DNA from: Oreohelix idahoensis
Lineage: Eukaryota > Mollusca > Gastropoda > Stylommatophora > Oreohelicidae
Length of the DNA stretch: 64,000 nucleotides
Direction of reading: 5' to 3'
Assembly: GCA_024509875.1 (NCBI GenBank)
Contig: JAMPIV010022911.1
Coordinates: forward strand, 1-64,000
Shown: positions 58,486 through 64,000 of the stretch, piece by piece
How positions within the stretch are numbered: the stretch's first letter is position 1
How the letters are laid out: every line of letters starts with the position of its first letter
Notes under the pieces: generated by a model
Database searches by the model: none
What the model saw: the letters and a program-made list of their open reading frames with translations, nothing else
Told to the model about the DNA's origin: nothing
Program-made: the position numbers and the translations under genes

Positions 58486-58503
58486 GAGGGGGGGGGGGGG
58501 TAA
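58486..58503 (+). other. Polypurine tract before the 3' LTR
   Basis: GAGGGG and a long G run, then TAA, then the LTR's TGTGGCG. It is preceded by TTC, giving the same TTCGA(A)GGGG form as the Gag-only element at 4884-4900. Confidence 0.88.
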
Positions 58504-59055
58504 TGTGGCGCTGGCTATTGCACGCCACACGCTAGAAAATATATAGGATTTTGGTGCTGATGAGCGCAGCACGATAGTAATTTGTCGATATGTGTATTGC
58601 GCACATGACGTGAGCAGTGTGGAGAAAAGATGGACAGAGCGTGTGTTGACCCTGAATGGGCGACTTGTGTATGTGTATTCTACCCAATGGTAGAAATATG
58701 GGAAATTTAAAAGAGAAGTGTCTTGAAACATATTAATGTTTATTAAATACAACGGAAGGTAGGAATAGGAATGAGGTAATGTTTATATGGACCTACGGAT
58801 TATAGGAGTTGCTGAATCTACCTAATTATGCATGCTGTGTAATGATGTATTGTCTACGTGAATAATAAATGGAATGTTACTAAAATATCCAGCTGTTATA
58901 TTGATCGTTGTGTGGAATCTTCGAGTCATAGAAAGTATCGTTAATGAACTATTGTGGCTGTCCTGAATCTTGTGGACCTATGCTATATAAACCTAGACAC
59001 AGTGTGAAAACGAGCACAAACAATCAACTGAAGAATATAAACTTTTAACGCCACA
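58504..59055 (+). repeat. 3' LTR of the Gmr1-like element
   Basis: 552 bp, differing from the 5' LTR by A to G (58572) and one extra G (in AATGGGCG near 58660). Confidence 0.97.
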
Positions 59056-59060
59056 AACGG
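59056..59060. repeat. Target-site duplication AACGG (right)
   Basis: Second copy, followed by the continuation of the LINE endonuclease frame. Confidence 0.97.
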
Positions 59061-59807
59061 CTCTTAGAGTTGTGCGTTCACCATGACCTCTGCGTGACCA
59101 ACACCTACTTTCAGACAAAACCCCAGCATAAGGTGTCATGGAGACACCCACGATCCAAGCACTGGCACCAACTTGACCTGATTCTCGTCAGAAGGCCACT
59201 CCTCAGGTCTGTGCTCTCCACGCGCTCGTACCATAGTGCAGACTGTGATACAGATCACTCTTTGGTTTGCTGCAAAATCAGAGCACAACCAAGAAAACTC
59301 TATCGTGTCAGACATGAAGGGAAACCACGCATTGATACCAGCAAGATGTCAGACCCTTTCATGATCGCTCAATTCACTGCGACCTTCGAGAAAGTGCTCA
59401 GTAGCCCTCAGCATGGTGATACTATTACAGAGAACTGGGAGCATCTACGGAACACCATTCAAAGTACTGCACTTGCCACCTTTGGTAAGAAAACAGCCAA
59501 GTCAAATGACTGGTTTGATGCTTCATCAGATGTGATGGCACCTGTCATTGAAGCTAAGCGCAGTGCTATGAATGAATACAAACGTTCAACGAGTGCCAGA
59601 ACCCTACAGATCCTGAGGGCTACGAGAAGCAAAGTTCAACAAACTGCTCGACGCTGTGCAAATGACTACTGGCTCCAGCTCAGTGAGAGCATCCAGATCG
59701 CAGCGCAAACAGGCAACATTAGACAAATGTATGACGGTATAAAGAAAGCACTTGGCCCCCATAAAAGTAAGACGGCACCGCTAAAACCATCAGCGGAGAG
59801 AAGCTAA
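59061..59807 (+). pseudogene. LINE ORF, end of endonuclease and linker
   Basis: Continues the frame broken at 51436. Endonuclease motifs: TNTYFQ, VSWRHPRSKHWHQLDLIL (Asp of the active site) and DTDHSLVCCK (catalytic His). Then a linker with WFDASSDVMAPVI. The frame ends at 59807 only because one base appears to be missing in an A-run near 59776-59780: the adjacent frame from there reads straight into the RT. This is a second lesion besides the Gypsy insertion. Confidence 0.9.
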
Positions 59808-59824
59808 CCGATAAGGGTAAGCAG

Positions 59825-61621
59825 ATGGAGAGGTGGGTCGAGCACTACTCTGAGCTTTACGCTAGAGACAATACCGTTACGCCTGCAGCCCTTGATGGTG
59901 TCAACAGTCTGCCAACTATGGAGGAGCTGGATGCCGAATCAACATTAGAGGAACTCAGCAAGGCCATTGATAGCTTGGCCTCTGGCAAAGCACCAGGCAG
60001 TGATGGGATTCCTCCTGATTTAATCAAATGCTGTAAGAGCACGCTATTACATCCCCTGCATAGGATGCTGTGCCAGTGCTGGGAAGAGACAACTATTCCT
60101 CAAGACATGCGAGATGCCAAGATTGTAACACTGTATAAAAATAAAGGAGACAGAAGTGATTGCAATAACTACAGAGGCATCTCTCTTCTTAGTATTGTTG
60201 GTAAGGTTTTTGCCAAAGTCATCTTAATGCGACTACACAAGTTAGCTGAGCGCATATATCCAGAGTCACAGTGTGGATTCCGAGCTGGCAGATCAACAAC
60301 AGACATGATCTTCTCTCTCCGCCAGCTTCAGGAAAAATCAAGAGAGCAGAAAAGACCATTATATATCGCCTTTATAGACCTCACAAAAGCATTCGACCTG
60401 GTTAGTAGGGATGGACTCTTTAAAATCCTCCTGAAAATAGGCTGCCCTTCTAAAATGCTGGAAATGATAAAGTCATTCCATGACGGCATGAAGGGAACAG
60501 TCCAATATGCTGGAAGCACGTCACAGCCCTTTGATATACGAAGTGGCGTTAAACAAGGCTGTGTTCTGGCTCCGACCCTCTTCGGAATCTTCTTTGCCTT
60601 ACTCTTGAAACATGCATTCAGAGATGCAACTGAAGGAATATGCCTTCACACTAGGTCAGATGGCCGTCTGTTTAATCTTTCAAGGCTGAAGGCAAAAACA
60701 AAAATCAGAAGGGTCACTATAAAAGACTTGTTGTTCGCTGATGATGCTGCAGTCGTCACTCAAAGCCAACAGGGGCTTCAGAGCTTGATGAATCGCTTCA
60801 CTAAAGCATGCAAGGACTTTGGCCTCACAATAAGTCTAAAGAAAACGAATGTGCTGAGTCAGGATGTGGGTGCTGCACCAGTTATCACTATCGATAACTA
60901 TGAATTGGCAGTGGTGCACCACTTCACATACCTAGGGTCTACCATCAATGACAAACTCTCACTGGATACAGAAATCGACAGCCGCATTGGCAAAGCTGCA
61001 GCTACCTTTGCCCGCCTCACATCGCGTGTTTGGGGAAACTCTAAACTCACAATGAAGACCAAAGCTGCGGTATATAATGCCTGCGTCGCCAGCACACTCC
61101 TATATGGCAGCGAGACCTGGACGACCTATGCTAAGCAAGAAAGAAGGCTCAATACCTTCCATTTGCGGTGTCTACGCCGCATCCTCGGCATCTCGTGGAA
61201 AGATAAAGTGACTAATGTCGAGGTGTTGTCACGTGCTGGCCTTCAAAGTATGTATACGCTTCTTAGACAACGCAGACTTCGCTGGCTTGGCCATGTTCGC
61301 CGCATGGAAGATGGTCGCATCCCAAAAGATATTTTCTATGGACAATTAGCAGATGGCAAGAGAACAGTTGGGCGACCACAGCTGAGGTTCAAAGATGTGT
61401 GCAAGAGAGATATGAGGGTACTGGACATGGATCCAGCAACATGGGAGGATGAAGCTGCCGATCGCACTAAGTGGCGATGCTATTTACGGCGCCACCTCAG
61501 ATTGGGCGAAGAGAGGCTCACACAAGAAGCAGAGGTGAGGAGAAAACGTCGAAAGGAGCCCCAGGAAAATAAGCAGCTGAGGGCTGTCACCTCAGGGGCG
61601 CATTCCCATAGTCAGTTATGA
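59825..61621 (+). pseudogene. LINE reverse transcriptase and C-terminal tail
   Basis: 598 codons from a Met at 59825; true coding enters from upstream in this frame. RT motifs: SGKAPGSDGIPPDLIK, VTLYKNKGDR with NYRGISLLS, FRAGRSTTDMIF, AFIDLTKAFDLV (first catalytic Asp), SGVKQGCVLAPTLF and DLLFADDAAVVTQ (FADD, near 60740). The tail has LKKTNVLSQ, FTYLGSTI, LLYGSETWTTY, RRLRWLGHVRRMEDGRIPKD and GKRTVGRPQLRFKDVCKRD, then a basic end. The stop at 61619-61621 is almost immediately followed by the ATT tail. The frame is fully open, so this copy was recent when split. Confidence 0.93.
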
Positions 61622-61651
61622 CTGAAGGGGCTATTATTATTATTATTATTA

Positions 61652-61663
61652 TTATGTAAATAA
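61652..61663. repeat. Target-site duplication of the 4-kb LINE (right)
   Basis: TTATGTAAATAA, matching 50034-50045; its first bases merge with the ATT tail. Confidence 0.78.
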
Positions 61664-62027
61664 AAGTTGTTTTCGAAATTGAATCACATCACTCAGGTTG
61701 CTTTGATGTGTGAAGAGATTAAGGAATGGAGAGTTATTAGAAGTTGAGTAATAGGAGAGATAGAAATAATAGAACACCCTATACGCATCAGTCGCAGTAC
61801 AACACCTAGGAGAGAAGAACGTGGTCTGGGTTGAACAAAAGACGAACCTTATCTCATCCAGGAATCCCCATCTCTGGCGGAACAAAGGCCAGTTAAAGAG
61901 ATAGCTCTACTTGGAAGATAGGTCAAGGAAAGAAATCTGACCTCATAAATTAAAAAACTAGGCCTGCCTCAGTCACCTAGTTAAAATATATAAGAAGAAC
62001 CAACCGGCACTGTCACATAGTGTAATT

Positions 62028-62040
62028 TGGCGCCGTGACC
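62028..62040 (+). other. Primer-binding-site-like sequence
   Basis: TTTGGCGCCGTGACC sits about 35 bp after a TATA-like AAAATATATAAG (61984-61995) and 20 bp before an ATG. A TGG-initial GC-rich motif like this, followed by a gag-position ORF, is typical of LTR retrotransposons; BEL/Pao elements often use similar sites. I cannot define the LTR start, which may lie before the LINE insertion (before 50034). Confidence 0.45.
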
Positions 62041-62060
62041 ACCTCTCCTAAAGCGACAAA

Positions 62061-62492
62061 ATGGCTACACCATTTCAGGATGAAACATGTCAACAGCATC
62101 GCCCACACCAACAAAACTACAACAACTCACGACGGAATGGTTATAACAAACACTGGGACACTTTGAACAAGAGAGCACAGAGAATAACATTAAGAAATTT
62201 TATCAATGAAATTAAAACCAGACAGTTATGGGAGTTTAAAAACGTAACATTAAACAACGGTCAAGGTGGCATCCTCACAACAGAAGATGGATGGAGAGCA
62301 CACATCGGGCAAATCAAATCAGGGAAGAAACATCACAGAATACCAACAAGAACAAATACAAAGATATTAACAGAAATGACAACAAGTCCACAAGCAGTCC
62401 AGAAAAGACAAGTTACTAGAATGGAACATCAAATGAAGAGTGTCGCAGTGTCGCAAAATTGGTTTCAAGTCATTGCAAATGGGTTCAGTTAG
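62061..62492 (+). CDS. Unknown 143-aa basic protein, possible gag remnant
   Basis: Starts MATPFQDETCQQHRPHQQN and is rich in Asn, Gln, Thr, Lys and Arg, with RNGYNKHWDTLNKRAQRIT, RQLWEFKNVTL and GWRAHIGQIKSGKKHHR. I recognise no domain, zinc knuckle or membrane segment. The position just after a primer-site-like motif suggests a short or decayed retrotransposon gag. The frame ends at a TAG and nothing coding follows in the next 1.5 kb. The function is unknown, and it could be a chance ORF, though 143 codons in AT-rich DNA is somewhat long. Confidence 0.4.
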   Translation: MATPFQDETCQQHRPHQQNYNNSRRNGYNKHWDTLNKRAQRITLRNFINEIKTRQLWEFKNVTLNNGQGGILTTEDGWRAHIGQIKSGKKHHRIPTRTNTKILTEMTTSPQAVQKRQVTRMEHQMKSVAVSQNWFQVIANGFS

Positions 62493-63257
62493 ATTTATAA
62501 ACCCATCTACGATCGAGTGACCGCTTTCAAAATGGCGGCGTATCAGCGAAATGTATATCGGACAGAGGAAATCGCCAACGATAAATAAAAACAGAAGGGA
62601 ATCCGTATGAAAAAGATTTTACATTTCAGTACAGGGAAGGATGGTGTATAACTGCATATAAGATGGAACGGTAGGAAGTTCTCATTTACGGAGATATATG
62701 CGTATTTCGGCTGCCCACAGTTACGCTAAAAGCATGTAAACCCACTTCTGTTCTAAATATTAAAATCAACAAATAACAGTTTGGGAAATTACATGGATAG
62801 GAAGATAGAGTTTTATCAGCTGTATAAAACTAGATAAGATGGAACTATATGGATATTATATATGCCGAGAATGATAAAGGCAAAATTTACATTATAAAGA
62901 AAACCAAACAAACATTTGCCAACCATAGCCAACGTAAGAAATGACGGTAACGCACAAAGTATACAATTTCTTTAGCATGTCTATTTCTCTTGTGTTTAGT
63001 TTGTTCTTTTATTTCGGCGTTTGGCTCGATGGTTTCTGAAGATCTCAGATCCCATTGATTTGCCAGATCATTTTCAGAATCAGGAATATCCATCTGTAAT
63101 GTCTCAGTACTTACTGAAGCTAAAAATTGGTAAATTAAGCATGTTGCTCAGAAACCAGGATACGAATAAATGTCTATTAAATGTCACCACATTAGTTGTA
63201 AAGGATTAAGATAACTGGATACTTGTGTAGAGTTGTAGGATTGAAATGGTACGGTTA
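62493..63257. other. Non-coding, nothing recognised
   Basis: AT-rich, no repeat or ORF that I can support. It may be the rest of the putative element beginning near 62 kb. Confidence 0.5.
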
Positions 63258-63475
63258 AGGTCACCAATATGGAACTGATGACAAGAACATGACAAGTGAC
63301 AGTATGGAACTGATGACAAGAACATGACAAGGGACAGTGTGGAACTGATGACAAGAACCAGACAAGTAATAGCGGATCAAGGTATCGGCGACGTAGTCGA
63401 CAGACATTTGTTAAACCTGTTGACATACTGTTGACAGTATACGCGGGCGAGTCCTTATTCTAGAATCCCGGATGG
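63258..63475 (+). pseudogene. RTE-like LINE fragment with three tail repeats
   Basis: Begins GGTCACCAATATGGAACTG and repeats GGAACTGATGACAAGAAC three times with drift, then runs through GACAAGTAATAGCGGATC and GTCGACAGACATTTG to TAGAATCCCGGATGG near 63472. The repeated segment matches the 37-bp unit of the minisatellites at 22846-23020 and 31528-31702, next to which lie RTE-like LINE tails. No intact frame. Confidence 0.6.
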
Positions 63476-64000
63476 ATGGGTGTTAGAAAAATCGAAAAAA
63501 GGTTATTCGTCTTACGAGGACAAAAGACAAAGAAAATAGCCAACGTTATGGCCACAAGGCCTTCACCAGGGAAAGGAAAGAAAGTGAAGGCTAGATCGGA
63601 CACATAAGAACCTAAATAAATATAAAAATAATAAAACCTAGGTACTTCCCGAAAAACATCGAAGTCCTAATACTTTTGCTGCCCTCGATCTGACGAGCGT
63701 GCCCAGAAAAGGAAATGACTGCCACCACCGGATGTACACAATACATACTAAGAAACTAAAAAACGAAACTGAACAATAAACTACCCAAACGTAATATTGG
63801 TGGGGACTGGAAATAGAAGAGGACAGAATGAGTTGGAGATAAATAAATATGAAATAAAAAATCAAGACATATTAAAAACAGTGTATTATATATTCATACA
63901 TATTATTAGAGGGCGGCAGAAAAATAGAAAAATAGGATAAGAGTGGAAAGAGTCAAAATAGAACAAGAGAGGAAAGGGTGGCCTTTGATAAAGGTGTGTA
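63476..64000. other. Non-coding to window end, nothing recognised
   Basis: AT-rich sequence with short chance ORFs only. Confidence 0.5.

Larger units (their letters stand above)
51437..59055 (+). mobile_element. Young Gypsy (Ty3-type) element with Gmr1-like pol order
   Basis: 7,619-bp complete element: 551-bp and 552-bp LTRs, 5-bp target duplication AACGG, G-rich polypurine tract, and one uninterrupted 1,591-codon gag-pol. Integrase lies upstream of RT/RNase H, opposite to most Gypsy elements and like copia. Gypsy elements with this order are known as the Gmr1 group. LTRs differ by one substitution and one single-base indel by eye, and the ORF is intact, so insertion is recent and activity is plausible. 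Inserted in the endonuclease of the LINE. Confidence 0.96.
50046..61651 (+). mobile_element. Full-length LINE split by a Gypsy element
   Basis: Bounded by a 12-bp target duplication and ending in (ATT)n at 61631-61651. Removing the Gypsy insertion (51437-59055 plus one copy of its AACGG duplication) leaves about 3,980 bp: a 5' UTR of about 760 bp, one endonuclease-RT ORF, and almost no 3' UTR. The layout fits a single-ORF APE-type LINE; I cannot place the clade securely (Jockey/RTE/Daphne-like tail). Confidence 0.88.

Overview
This is animal (metazoan) genomic DNA made almost entirely of transposable elements. I see no host protein-coding gene, rRNA, tRNA or CRISPR array. The base is AT-rich non-coding sequence with microsatellites. 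The element mix (Gypsy elements with a Gmr1-type pol order, a Tx1/L1-like LINE, RTE-like LINE tails, mariner, TTAA-flanked DNA elements) suggests an invertebrate, perhaps a lophotrochozoan such as a gastropod mollusc. That species guess is inference only.

Layout. 0-2 kb: a decayed mariner transposase, an internally deleted RTE-like LINE and two (TA)n tracts. 2.06-11.02 kb: a complete minus-strand LTR retrotransposon with 2.8-kb LTRs and a TATAT target duplication; it encodes Gag and a protease-like domain but no polymerase or integrase. 11.5-17.1 kb: a 50-bp LINE tail, a piggyBac-like MITE, and an alternating array A-E-A-E-A, in which A is about 266 bp and E is a 1.46-kb inverted-repeat-bounded unit with a broken retroviral-type integrase. 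A 5'-truncated LINE interrupts the last A copy. 17.1-19.2 kb and 33.0-37.4 kb are diverged direct copies of one sequence; the second copy has gained a SINE-like element and a 2.1-kb solo LTR.

21.1-33.4 kb: two inverted arms of 4,664 bp each (21106-25769 and 28779-33442), apparently identical, around a 3,009-bp spacer. The spacer carries the RT/RNase H end of a Gypsy pol gene that is cut exactly at the arm boundary. The arms hold three minisatellites and an RTE-like LINE tail. 37.4-42.4 kb has no recognisable gene. 42.4-48.5 kb: a nearly complete minus-strand Tx1/L1-like LINE (poly(A) tail, ORF2 open, ORF1 with one stop) with two about 200-bp 5' monomers.

50.05-61.65 kb: a full-length LINE of about 4 kb (12-bp target duplication, ATT-repeat tail). 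A very young Gypsy element (51437-59055) has split its endonuclease domain. The LTRs of that Gypsy element differ at only two places by eye. Its single 1,591-codon gag-pol frame has integrase upstream of reverse transcriptase, the Gmr1-type order. 62-64 kb: a possible LTR-retrotransposon leader with a PBS-like site and a 143-aa unknown ORF, then another LINE-tail fragment.

The elements do not form a host pathway. The window records layered insertions. The Gypsy at 51.4 kb is younger than the LINE it split, and the solo LTR and SINE are younger than the duplication that made the 17-kb and 33-kb copies.
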